From positions 248,001 to 312,000 of the forward strand of contig NZ_WRPA01000002.1 in the NCBI RefSeq assembly GCF_009831655.1: 64,000 nucleotides of DNA. Direction: 5' to 3'. Under the pieces are notes generated by a model. It was not told the DNA's origin. It saw only the letters and a list, made by a program, of their open reading frames with translations, and did not search any database. A program made the translations under genes and the position numbers. Shown here piece after piece: positions 36,064 through 44,399 of the stretch (within the stretch, counting starts at the first letter, position 1; every line of letters starts with the position of its first letter). Origin of the DNA: Shewanella insulae. Its GTDB lineage: Bacteria; Pseudomonadota; Gammaproteobacteria; Enterobacterales; Shewanellaceae.

Positions 36064-37136
36064 TGGGTGGCCTTAACCGAAACCTGCTTACGATTGCTGG
36101 CGATCACAGTATCTTTCGGCGCGCCTCGGGTATCCACCTTCACCACGGCACTGAGGCCGGGGACGATATTGGTCTGGTCGTCCAGTTCCAAACGGATCCG
36201 CACCGGAATGCGCTGTACTATCTTGGTGAAGTTGCCGGTGGCATTTTCCGCCGGCAACAGGCTGAATTTGGCGCCAGAGGCGGGTGCCAGGCTATCGATC
36301 ACACCAGTAAAGCTCTGGTCGGGAAACGCGTCGAGATGAACCTGAACCAACTGCCCAGGCTGCATATGCTGGATCTGGGTCTCCTTGAAATTGGCGGTGA
36401 TCCACACCGCGCCATCCGGCACCAAACTGTAGAGGGACTGCCCCGGCTGCACATACTGGCCGGTCAGGGCGCCGCGCTTGCCGATCACGCCTGAGAAGGG
36501 GGCTCTGATCTGGGTATCGGCCAGCTGTATCTCGGCCAGCTCCAGGCCCGCCTTGGCCTGGGCCACCTGGGACTGACTCTGATTCAGCTGGGCGTTAAGC
36601 ACCGCCAGCTCGGCCTGTTTAGCCACCAGGGCCGCCTTGGCCTCGTCTAGGTGACCCACGGCCGAGTCGAAGGCGGCAGTCGCCTGATCCACCTCATCCT
36701 GTGAGCTGTAATCTCTGTGTCTTAATTTGGTGGTGCGTTTAAGCTGCTGCTCGGCGCGGATCTTCTCCGCCTCGGCGCTGGCCACACCGGCGGCCGCCTG
36801 GCGTATAATAGCCTGTTGCAGCGTCACCTTGGCCGACAGGGTCTGCAGCTCTGCCTGACGGCTCTGCAGACTCGCCTGGCTCTGACTCACCTTGGCGCGG
36901 TACTGATTCGACTCCAGCTCGGCCAGCAACTGCCCCTGCTCCACATGCTGGTTATCTGTCACCTTAGCAGTCACCACATAACCCGGCACCTTGACGCTGA
37001 TGTTAGAGATATCGGCCTCGACATAGGCGTTGTCGGTCGACTCGATAAATCGAACCTGACTCCACCAGTAGTAGCCGGCAACCACCAGGGCTAACAAGAG
37101 CAGCGGTAATACGATAAATATGCGACGCTTTGACAT
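36060..37136 (-). CDS. emrA: EmrA/HlyD-type membrane-fusion adaptor
   Basis: A 358-residue periplasmic adaptor with one N-terminal membrane helix (about 7-25), a split lipoyl domain (DNAYVEADISNISVKVPGYV is its start), a long alpha-helical hairpin (about 90-200) and a beta-barrel part with GVIGKRGALTGQYVQPGQSL. It bridges the inner-membrane pump EmrB to an outer-membrane channel, which is not encoded here. It is first in the operon and divergent from the LysR gene that probably regulates it. Confidence 0.92.
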   Translation of the reverse strand: MSKRRIFIVLPLLLLALVVAGYYWWSQVRFIESTDNAYVEADISNISVKVPGYVVTAKVTDNQHVEQGQLLAELESNQYRAKVSQSQASLQSRQAELQTLSAKVTLQQAIIRQAAAGVASAEAEKIRAEQQLKRTTKLRHRDYSSQDEVDQATAAFDSAVGHLDEAKAALVAKQAELAVLNAQLNQSQSQVAQAKAGLELAEIQLADTQIRAPFSGVIGKRGALTGQYVQPGQSLYSLVPDGAVWITANFKETQIQHMQPGQLVQVHLDAFPDQSFTGVIDSLAPASGAKFSLLPAENATGNFTKIVQRIPVRIRLELDDQTNIVPGLSAVVKVDTRGAPKDTVIASNRKQVSVKATQ

Positions 37137-37171
37137 CCAACCCCCACGGATAAATACCTTGATTAGGATTT

Positions 37172-37210
37172 GATAGTTTACTACTGTCTTATAATATTTA
37201 TTAGATAGTT
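37172..37210. promoter_or_regulatory. Direct repeat GATAGTT in the emrA-LysR divergent region
   Basis: GATAGTT occurs at 37172-37178 and 37204-37210, 32 bases (about three helical turns) apart in the 110-bp divergent gap. A TATAAT at 37190-37195 lies between them. Such paired sites on one face of the helix suit a LysR-type tetramer, but a T-N11-A core was not firmly assigned. Confidence 0.4.
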
Positions 37211-37246
37211 AAAAAATTACCAACTGTTTCACAGGTGTAACAATAG

Positions 37247-38191
37247 ATGGATTTGAATCGCATTCAGATGTTCGCCCAGGTGGTGGAAAAAGGCAGCTTC
37301 ACCGCGGCCGCCAGGGCGATGGGACTCACCAAGGCAACGGTGAGCCGTAAGATCGCCGAACTTGAGACAGATACCGGGGTACAGCTGCTGTATCGCACCA
37401 CCCGCGCCCTCAAGCTCACCGAGGCGGGTAGCATCTATTACAACAAGATCCAGCGGATCCTGATGGACCTGCAGAGCGCCGAAGACCAGCTCAGCGCCAG
37501 CCAGGAGACCATCAAGGGCAACCTGAAGATCGTCTGTCCCATAGAGCTGGGACAGTTGTTCTTCGGCCGCATCTTCGCCCGCTTTCTCGAGGCGCACCCG
37601 GAGATGACCCTGGACGCCGAGCTGACCAATCGTAAGGTCGACATGATAGAGGAAGGGATAGACATTCTGTTTCAGGTGTCAGATGTGCGCGACTCCCGCC
37701 TGCAATCCTATCGGGTGCTCAACACAGATAAATCTTTGGTAGCCAACCCCACTTACCTGGCACGTTATGGCATACCGACTACGCCACAGGATCTGACCTC
37801 CCACAAGGCGATTCGCCTCAAGTCGACCCATATCGACGGCGGCTGGACTCTGTTCGATGGCAAACAATGGATCACCATAGAACCCGAGGCTCAGCTGACG
37901 GTCAACAATGTCACCCTGGCACGAGAGGCCGCCATCGAAGGGTTGGGAATAGCCACAGTGCCGACCCTGGTGGCACAGGCTGCCATCGAAGAGGGGCTAC
38001 TGATCCCCCTGTTGACTGACTTTCCCATGGCGCAGACCGCCATCACCCTGAGCTTTCCCCGCCGAGCCTATCTGCCGCGCAAGTATCGCGCCTTTATCGA
38101 GTATATCTATCAGTCCCTGTTTGACCGCAGGCCAGGGGAGATCCTGGAGATCCCTGATTTCATCACCCCGCCACCAGACTCGGGCGTTTAG
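37247..38191 (+). CDS. LysR-family regulator, probably of the efflux pair
   Basis: A 314-residue LysR-type transcription factor. The N-terminal winged HTH (MDLNRIQMFAQVVEKGSFTA, then AMGLTKATVSRKIAELE) covers residues 1-60, and the C-terminal co-inducer domain follows from about 90 to 295. It is divergent from emrAB across 110 bp, the usual arrangement for a LysR regulator and its target. The inducer is unknown. Confidence 0.9.
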   Translation: MDLNRIQMFAQVVEKGSFTAAARAMGLTKATVSRKIAELETDTGVQLLYRTTRALKLTEAGSIYYNKIQRILMDLQSAEDQLSASQETIKGNLKIVCPIELGQLFFGRIFARFLEAHPEMTLDAELTNRKVDMIEEGIDILFQVSDVRDSRLQSYRVLNTDKSLVANPTYLARYGIPTTPQDLTSHKAIRLKSTHIDGGWTLFDGKQWITIEPEAQLTVNNVTLAREAAIEGLGIATVPTLVAQAAIEEGLLIPLLTDFPMAQTAITLSFPRRAYLPRKYRAFIEYIYQSLFDRRPGEILEIPDFITPPPDSGV

Positions 38192-38290
38192 GTAGCACAG
38201 ATTTAACAAAATAAGCTCCAGAGTCTGCAAAATCGTCGATAAAGCTGCTAACATTGGGCCAATTTTTTTCGCTTAAAGAGATATCGCAAG

Positions 38291-39016
38291 ATGGGAAGAG
38301 CATACCAGAACCGCAAAGAATCTATGGCCAAAACGGCTGGGCAGAAGACGAGACTCTACTCTCGCTACGGCAAAGAACTCTATGTTTGCGCAAAGAACGG
38401 TGGCTTCGATCCTGACGGCAACCTGGCACTACGCCATATGATCGCCAAGGCTAAGAAAGATCAGGTTCCTGCTCACGTCATCGAACGCGCCCTTGAAAAA
38501 GCCAAGGGCGGCGGTGGTGAAGACTATGAAACCGCACGTTACGAAGGCTTTGGCCCAGGTGGCGCCATGGTGATCGTCGACTGTCTGACCGACAACGGTA
38601 AGCGTACCTTTACCGAGGTGCGTCAGGCCTTTGTGAAAAACGATGCCAAGCTGGGTAGCCCTGGCACTGTTGGTCACATGTTCGATCATCAAGCGGTATT
38701 TGCCTTTAAGGGCGAAGATGAAGAAGCCGTACTGGAAGCCCTGATGATGGCCGACGTCGATGTGGCCGATATCGAGGTAGAAGACGGTATCATTAGCGTG
38801 TTTGCGCCTAACACTGAATTCAACAAGGCGAAGACCGCCCTAAACGAGGCCTTCCCCGAAACAGAAATGGAAGTGGAAGAGATCGCCTTCGTGCCGCAGA
38901 CCATGACAGAGATTAGCGACCCAGAAGTGATCGCCCAATTCGAAAAATTCCAGGCCGCACTGGAAGACTGTGACGACGTACAAAACGTCTACCACAACGC
39001 CGACATCAAGGATTAA
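38291..39016 (+). CDS. YebC/PmpR-family protein (YeeN-like subtype)
   Basis: A 241-residue protein of the YebC/TACO1 family, with members described as transcription regulators or as translation factors that relieve ribosome stalling at proline stretches. The start MGRAYQNRK differs from classical YebC (MAGHSKW) and the pattern [21 protein letters not shown] with a C-terminal VQNVYHNAD is like YeeN. A second, classical YebC is usual near ruvC in such genomes but is not in this window. Single gene closed by a strong terminator. Confidence 0.92.
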   Translation: MGRAYQNRKESMAKTAGQKTRLYSRYGKELYVCAKNGGFDPDGNLALRHMIAKAKKDQVPAHVIERALEKAKGGGGEDYETARYEGFGPGGAMVIVDCLTDNGKRTFTEVRQAFVKNDAKLGSPGTVGHMFDHQAVFAFKGEDEEAVLEALMMADVDVADIEVEDGIISVFAPNTEFNKAKTALNEAFPETEMEVEEIAFVPQTMTEISDPEVIAQFEKFQAALEDCDDVQNVYHNADIKD

Positions 39017-39070
39017 CTCGAAGCTGAGTTAGCACCTCTTCGACCAGAAAAGCTGGCCGAAAGACACCCA

Positions 39071-39110
39071 GAACGATTCGTCAAACCCCTTGATGAATCG
39101 TTCTTTTTTT
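39071..39110 (+). terminator. Terminator after the YebC-like gene
   Basis: GAACGATTC/GAATCGTTC continues inward (GTCAA/TTGAT with one G-T pair) to a long stem and is followed by seven T residues. Confidence 0.92.
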
Positions 39111-39376
39111 AGCCAACTCCACAGTGATTTCCCCGTAAGTTTTTTGACTCTCGCCAAGGCCTTGGCGTTTAGAGTAAGTGCTCACCACCCTGGCAATTAA
39201 ACTTTATTCATAGTGCGCCTCGAAGCCCTGATTTAGGTGGACTTGAGCGTCCGTTGGCCTATTCTTATAGCTGCACTTAGAAAAGCAAGAATCAACCACG
39301 CCGAGACTCGCTGCCTCCCCTTAGGGCATCGCGAGCTTGGCACCATTGATTAACCAACATGATGAACAGGTAACCT
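39111..39376. other. Leader region before the DUF4382 lipoprotein gene
   Basis: No gene is seen. The main feature is a 16-bp perfect palindrome, CGCCAAGGCCTTGGCG, at 39152-39167, just after a TTGACT hexamer (39144-39149) that could be a -35 box. If so, the palindrome fills the spacer like an operator. Confidence 0.5.
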
Positions 39377-40408
39377 ATGAAGTATTCAAAATCGATTATC
39401 GCCATAGCACTCACCAGCCTACTCGCCGCCTGTGGTGGCAGCGACGACAAGTCTGAAACACCACAAACGGGTGTCTTCAGCCTGGGAGTATCGGATAACC
39501 CTGCCGATGCCAAAGTGGTGAACATCGCCTTCAAACAGGTGGTACTGAAAGGCAGCGATGGCTCCCTGTCATTCGACGTCTCAGAGGACGGCGAATTAAA
39601 ACACGTCGACCTACTGACGGTACAAGGCCAAGAGGTTGAGACCCTGGTAAGCGGTCAGTCTATTCCTGTCGGCGAATACCAGATGTGTATCTATATGCAA
39701 AACAGCGAAGTGGCCGACACCAACAGCTCTTACGTAAAGACCATGGATGACATGGACGCGGGTCTGGTCACCAACAGCAACGGCAGCTGTGGCGGCGAGG
39801 GCGCCGAAGAGGAAGGCACAGGCCGTCTCTTCTTCAACAAGGCCTTCACTATCGCGGCGGGCGTAAACAACTTCGTCGCCGAATTTAACCTCTCTCAAGG
39901 CCTACAGGCTCCCCACGGCAACAAGGACTACTGGACCCTTAAGCCTACCTCGGTACAACTGGTCAACAACGCAGAAGTGGGTGCCATTCACGGTATGGTC
40001 GACGCCAGCGTGATGGCAGACTGTGAAGCTGCCGCCGGTGGTTCAGAGTTCAGCCCAGCCGTCTACCTGTACCCAACGGCAACTGCGCTGGAGAACATGC
40101 TGGACTTCCGCCCAGAAGCAGACGTTGTCGAGCCACAGATGGCGCCTATCGCCTCTGCACGTGTTAACCCTGTCACCGACGAGACAGAAACCGTTATTGG
40201 TTACGAGTATGAGTTTGGCTTCGTTGCCGGCGCCAACTACAGCCTGGGCTATACCTGTCTGGCACAGAATGACGATCCAGAAGTGGCTAACGGCGCAGAT
40301 GACGTCGATGCGCCTTTCTTCATTCATGTGGATGAGCAGGACGTGACCGTCACTCAAGGCACCACCACAGAGCGTGACTTCAACGCAGCCGAAGCCCCTG
40401 CGACTTAA
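39377..40408 (+). CDS. DUF4382-type lipoprotein
   Basis: A 343-residue lipoprotein with lipobox LAAC (Cys near residue 19) followed by GGSDD. The first half (FSLGVSDNPADAKVVNIAFKQV) matches the start of DUF4382 domains, which are beta-sandwich-like and common in secreted proteins of marine bacteria. The second half (from about 195, NAEVGAIHGMVDASV) is a Pfam-like beta domain with four more cysteines that may form disulfides. The mature protein is acidic. Its role is unknown; surface or periplasmic location is likely. Confidence 0.8.
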   Translation: MKYSKSIIAIALTSLLAACGGSDDKSETPQTGVFSLGVSDNPADAKVVNIAFKQVVLKGSDGSLSFDVSEDGELKHVDLLTVQGQEVETLVSGQSIPVGEYQMCIYMQNSEVADTNSSYVKTMDDMDAGLVTNSNGSCGGEGAEEEGTGRLFFNKAFTIAAGVNNFVAEFNLSQGLQAPHGNKDYWTLKPTSVQLVNNAEVGAIHGMVDASVMADCEAAAGGSEFSPAVYLYPTATALENMLDFRPEADVVEPQMAPIASARVNPVTDETETVIGYEYEFGFVAGANYSLGYTCLAQNDDPEVANGADDVDAPFFIHVDEQDVTVTQGTTTERDFNAAEAPAT

Positions 40409-40459
40409 GCGGTCCTTGCCTATCTTCCGGCTTGTGAAATAACTCACAACACAGACAGT

Positions 40460-40488
40460 AAAAAGGCACTCTATTGAGTGCCTTTTTT
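40460..40488. terminator. Bidirectional terminator between the DUF4382 gene and the permease gene
   Basis: The stem AAAAGGCACTC/GAGTGCCTTTT with a TATT loop has flanking A and T runs and serves both converging genes. Confidence 0.92.
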
Positions 40489-40506
40489 ATTGGTTGAAGC
40501 TGGCTC

Positions 40507-41955
40507 TTAAGAGCAGCAATCCCGGCGCCACCAGTTCTTCGGTAGCTTGGCCAGCAAGACCTTGAGCATCAGTATCGCCAGTATGATCCCCGAGGCATTC
40601 ACCACCACAGAGGGCAACAGGTTATGCTGCTCACCCACCTGTGGCATCACCTCGAACCCAAAGGTCGCCACCAGGTAGTTCACCAAGACGCCCGATACCA
40701 AGGCCACCCCCAAGACGCCACCCAGATAGCCATAGAGGGCGCGCTTACCCAGCTCCTTGGTCACCACCCCTAGGGTAGCGATATTGGTCGCCGGACCCGC
40801 CAACATGAAGACCAGCACGGCACCCGGCGATACTCCGGCCAGCAACAGACCCGCCGCAATCGGTGTAGATGCCGTGGCGCAGATATACATGGGAACAGAG
40901 ATAAGCACCATCACCAGCATAGCCAAGATGCCATCGCCCCACTTGGCCATGAAATCCCCCGGCACATAAGTCTGCACCAGGGCCGCAAAGAAGAGACCGA
41001 TCAGCAGCCAGATGGTGGTGTCACGTACCAGGTCTGTCGCCGCATAGTGCAGGCCCTTGCCCATGCGCGCCAGTACCGAGGTGCCCTTGAGTTCGCTGGC
41101 CACATCTTTGGTGGACTCACAGCAGCTCTCACCTTGGCTAGCACTCTGATCTTCCGCTTTAGCACTCGTCGAACAGCACGAGCTAGCCGCCTTCATCTCT
41201 TGCTTGCTGCTACAACATGAGCTGACCGGCTTCGGCTCGGGGACCGCCTTGCTCGCACAACATGAACCGCTTGCGGGCTTAACCGCCTCTGGTTTAACCG
41301 TCTCTGGTTTAACCAAAGCTTCTGGCTTAACCACGGCATCAGGACTCAAAGGGCGCATCATCATGGGAGAGGCATCCGCCGTCATGCGCACAGGTGCACT
41401 GGGCTTATCGCCGCAGCAGCTCGATGACTCAGCCTTATCGAGCGACCTCTCATCAGGCTTTTCGGCAGCCTTACTGCTACAGCAGCTGCTCGCCTCAGCC
41501 TTGTCCGCCCCGTTTTGCTTAGAAGTGGCCGATTGTGCCACTTCCTCTGTCTTGGCTTCGTCATCATCACGCCCCACCAACAGGCCGGCGACTATGGCGC
41601 TGGTGACAGCGGCTATGGGCCTGACAACCGCCATGAAGGGGCCGAGCAGCACATAGGAGACGCTCACCGAGTCGATGCCCGTCTCAGGGGTCGACACCAG
41701 AAATGAGGTAGTTGCCGCCTTTGAGGCACCCGAGCGGCGCAGACCGACTGCGGCAGGGATCACGCCGCAGGAGCAGAGTGGCAGGGGCGCGCCTAATACG
41801 GCGGCCTTGATAGTGGTCTTCACCCCATGACCGCCCAGCTGCTTCTGCATCCAGGTCATGGGCACAAACATCTTCAACATACCGGCAAGCACCAGACCCA
41901 ACAACAGCCAGGGCGCGGAATCGAGAAAGAGATCGATAAAATTAGATAACAACAT
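40507..41955 (-). CDS. ArsP/DUF318-type permease with a Cys-pair loop
   Basis: A 482-residue membrane permease of the DUF318/ArsP_1 family. Membrane halves at about 5-128 and 305-475 frame a hydrophilic loop of about 165 residues. The family motif GAPLPLCSCGVIPAAVGLRR (about 55-74) and a second-half GPATNIATL are present. The loop carries six vicinal cysteine pairs (158-159, 180-181, 232-233, 247-248, 260-261, 278-279), mostly as S-C-C-S, plus a KPE repeat near 210-227. A seventh pair ends the protein (480-481). Such pairs bind soft metals or trivalent arsenic. It lies three bases after a ZntR-like regulator, so it is probably a metal or metalloid exporter. Confidence 0.88.
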   Translation of the reverse strand: MLLSNFIDLFLDSAPWLLLGLVLAGMLKMFVPMTWMQKQLGGHGVKTTIKAAVLGAPLPLCSCGVIPAAVGLRRSGASKAATTSFLVSTPETGIDSVSVSYVLLGPFMAVVRPIAAVTSAIVAGLLVGRDDDEAKTEEVAQSATSKQNGADKAEASSCCSSKAAEKPDERSLDKAESSSCCGDKPSAPVRMTADASPMMMRPLSPDAVVKPEALVKPETVKPEAVKPASGSCCASKAVPEPKPVSSCCSSKQEMKAASSCCSTSAKAEDQSASQGESCCESTKDVASELKGTSVLARMGKGLHYAATDLVRDTTIWLLIGLFFAALVQTYVPGDFMAKWGDGILAMLVMVLISVPMYICATASTPIAAGLLLAGVSPGAVLVFMLAGPATNIATLGVVTKELGKRALYGYLGGVLGVALVSGVLVNYLVATFGFEVMPQVGEQHNLLPSVVVNASGIILAILMLKVLLAKLPKNWWRRDCCS

Positions 41956-41958
41956 AGG

Positions 41959-42435
41959 TTAACCCTTTAGCTTACAACTGGTTTTATATTCGGTTTCGCC
42001 GTGATCATGGCTGTGGTTCTCACACTTCACCTCGACGTTGGACTCGAGCGCCTCCAGGATGGAGCAGTGCTCGGCGCTTTCCGGCCCGCCGCAGCAGGCA
42101 TCGGATAGCCGCTGCAGAGAAACGCGAAAATGATTCAGCTCGGCGATCTTCTCTTCCACATTGGCCAGCTTGATATCCACCATCCCCTTCACATCGGCGC
42201 AGGCCCAGTTGGACTTGTCCAGATCGATAGATAGCAGCTCGGTGATCTCCGACAGGGTAAAGCCCACCGCCTTGGCCCGCAGGATGAAGCGCAGCCTTTC
42301 GGCGTCTTGTTCGCTGTAGAGGCGATAACCCGAGTCGCTGCGCATCGACGGTGACAACAGGCCATGTTTCTCATAGAAACGCAGAGTATCGGCCTTGACC
42401 TCACACTGCTTGGCTAACTCTCCAATACGATACAT
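41959..42435 (-). CDS. MerR-family metal regulator, ZntR-like
   Basis: A 158-residue MerR regulator: winged HTH (MYRIGELAKQCEVKADTLRFYE) at 1-70, a dimer helix at about 80-112 and a metal loop. In ZntR numbering it keeps Cys79, Cys114, Cys115 and Cys124, but ZntR's His119 is Glu, with a His at 123 instead. A His/Cys-rich tail follows (CENHSHDH, then TSC). These are the hallmarks of a Zn/Cd/Pb sensor of the ZntR/CadR group, with possibly shifted specificity. It lies first in an operon with the Cys-pair permease, behind a MerR-type promoter. Confidence 0.92.
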   Translation of the reverse strand: MYRIGELAKQCEVKADTLRFYEKHGLLSPSMRSDSGYRLYSEQDAERLRFILRAKAVGFTLSEITELLSIDLDKSNWACADVKGMVDIKLANVEEKIAELNHFRVSLQRLSDACCGGPESAEHCSILEALESNVEVKCENHSHDHGETEYKTSCKLKG

Positions 42436-42473
42436 ATTGCCTCCACGGAGCCTTTGTTCATTGCGATAGTGCC

Positions 42474-42505
42474 AGTATAAACCTTAGAGTTAAATCTAAG
42501 GTCAA
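42474..42505 (-). promoter_or_regulatory. MerR-type promoter/operator of the merR-permease operon
   Basis: On the minus strand TTGACC (-35) and TATACT (-10) are 20 bases apart, the stretched spacing diagnostic of MerR-activated promoters. The spacer holds a perfect dyad ACCTTAGA-N6-TCTAAGGT (42481-42502). The regulator therefore controls its own operon. Confidence 0.92.
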
Positions 42506-42647
42506 GGGTTATTCTGCCGTAAATCCTAATCTGTTGCTTGTTCGCTATGGCGTATTGTGAAATCGCACAGAAAAAAACGGCATGGCACACAGTTTTACGT
42601 TAAAATATGCGCGCCGCGATGGGAGTACACAGTTTTGAGGGGCTTTT

Positions 42648-42695
42648 GGAAAGCAATACGCCTATGGTTAGCAAGTGCTAACTGTTCTGCTTTCC
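42648..42695 (+). promoter_or_regulatory. Nested hairpin in the purH leader
   Basis: An outer pair GGAAAGCA/TGCTTTCC encloses an inner perfect inverted repeat GTTAGCA-AG-TGCTAAC. It ends 39 bases before the purH start. No T run follows, so it is not a plain terminator. No PurR box was recognised upstream. It may be a leader RNA structure or an operator. Confidence 0.55.
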
Positions 42696-42734
42696 GAAAG
42701 ATCCTTAAAATAACCACTGGACCCTGTACCTAAA

Positions 42735-44348
42735 ATGAATAATGCCAGACCTATTCGTCGCGCGCTGTTAAGCGTTTCTGATAAAACCGGAATCCTGGAG
42801 TTTGCACAAGCCCTGCACGCTCAAGGTGTTGAACTGCTATCTACCGGCGGCACCGCCCGTCTGCTAGCAGACAACGGTGTGCCTGTCATTGAGGTCTCTG
42901 ACTACACGGGCCATCCTGAGATCATGGACGGCCGCGTAAAGACCCTGCACCCTAAAGTGCACGGCGGCATCCTCGGCCGTCGCGGTATCGATGAGATCGT
43001 GATGGAACAGAACGCCATTAAGCCTATCGATCTGGTTGCCGTTAACCTCTACCCATTTGCCGAAACTGTGGCCAAAGAAGGCTGCACCCTGGCCGACGCC
43101 GTGGAAAACATCGACATCGGCGGTCCAACCATGGTGCGCTCTACCGCTAAGAACCACAAAGACACCACCATTATTGTTAACGCCAAAGACTACGATCGCG
43201 TGATCCAAGAGATGCAGGCCAACCAGGGCAGCACCACGCTGGAGACACGTTTCGATCTGGCTATCGCCGCCTTCGAACACACGGCCGCCTATGATGGCAT
43301 GATCGCCAACTACTTCGGCACCCAAGTGCCACCGCACGCGGTGAATGGGGTACCGGCGCACAGCCAGGACGAATGCCACCAGGATTCCAAGTTCCCACGC
43401 ACCTACAACACTCAGTTGGTGAAGAAGCAAGATCTGCGTTACGGCGAGAACAGCCACCAGAACGCCGCCTTCTATGTGGACCTCAATATCGACGAAGCCT
43501 CGGTTGCCAGCGCGACTCAGCTACAAGGTAAGGCACTGTCTTACAACAACATCGCCGATACCGATGCGGCGCTGGAATGCGTCAAAGAGTTCAGCGAGCC
43601 GGCCTGTGTTATCGTCAAGCACGCCAACCCTTGTGGTGTTGCCATCGGCAAGGACCTGCTCGAGGCCTACAACCGTGCCTACCAAACCGACCCAACCTCA
43701 GCCTTCGGCGGCATCATCGCCTTCAACGGTGAGTTGGATGCCGAGACCGCCAGCGCCATCGTCGAGCGTCAGTTTGTCGAGGTGATCATCGCGCCAGTCG
43801 TCAGCCAGGCGGCACGCGACGTAGTGGCGGCCAAGGCTAACGTGCGTCTGTTGGAGTGTGGTCAATGGACCACCAAGACCCGCAGCCTGGACTACAAGCG
43901 CGTCAACGGCGGCCTGCTGCTCCAAGACAGAGACCAAGGCATGGTCGAGATGAGCGACATCAAGGTGGTGACCAAGCGTCAGCCTACCGAAGCCGAGATG
44001 AAAGACCTCATGTTCTGCTGGAAGGTGGCCAAGTTCGTTAAGTCTAACGCCATCGTCTACGCCAAAGACAGCATGACAATCGGCGTGGGTGCGGGCCAGA
44101 TGAGCCGCGTCTACAGCGCCAAGGTGGCAGGTATCAAGGCCGCCGATGAGAATCTGGAAGTCGTAGGTTCTGTCATGGCATCCGATGCCTTCTTCCCCTT
44201 CCGCGATGGTATAGACGCGGCCGCAGCCGCCGGTATCAGCTGCATCATCCAGCCGGGCGGTTCGATTCGCGATGAAGAGATCATCGCAGCGGCCGACGAG
44301 CATGGCATGGCCATGGTCTTCACCGGCATGCGCCACTTCCGTCATTAA
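42735..44348 (+). CDS. purH: PurH, AICAR transformylase/IMP cyclohydrolase
   Basis: A 537-residue bifunctional enzyme for the last two steps of IMP synthesis. The N-terminal MGS-like cyclohydrolase domain ([40 protein letters not shown]) covers about 1-200. The C-terminal transformylase domain includes the catalytic KHANPCG (Lys-His) and ends GMRHFRH, as in E. coli. It is followed by purD with a 51-base gap; the pair forms the usual purHD operon. Confidence 0.97.
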   Translation: MNNARPIRRALLSVSDKTGILEFAQALHAQGVELLSTGGTARLLADNGVPVIEVSDYTGHPEIMDGRVKTLHPKVHGGILGRRGIDEIVMEQNAIKPIDLVAVNLYPFAETVAKEGCTLADAVENIDIGGPTMVRSTAKNHKDTTIIVNAKDYDRVIQEMQANQGSTTLETRFDLAIAAFEHTAAYDGMIANYFGTQVPPHAVNGVPAHSQDECHQDSKFPRTYNTQLVKKQDLRYGENSHQNAAFYVDLNIDEASVASATQLQGKALSYNNIADTDAALECVKEFSEPACVIVKHANPCGVAIGKDLLEAYNRAYQTDPTSAFGGIIAFNGELDAETASAIVERQFVEVIIAPVVSQAARDVVAAKANVRLLECGQWTTKTRSLDYKRVNGGLLLQDRDQGMVEMSDIKVVTKRQPTEAEMKDLMFCWKVAKFVKSNAIVYAKDSMTIGVGAGQMSRVYSAKVAGIKAADENLEVVGSVMASDAFFPFRDGIDAAAAAGISCIIQPGGSIRDEEIIAAADEHGMAMVFTGMRHFRH

Positions 44349-44399
44349 TTTGCTTTCGCGCCTGGGTCACAAGCCCGGGCGCCGTTTTAAGGATATAGC

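Noticed and set aside
37170..37195. Promoter TTGATA/TATAAT in the emrA-LysR gap
   Set aside because: The spacer is only 14 bases, too short for a normal sigma-70 promoter.
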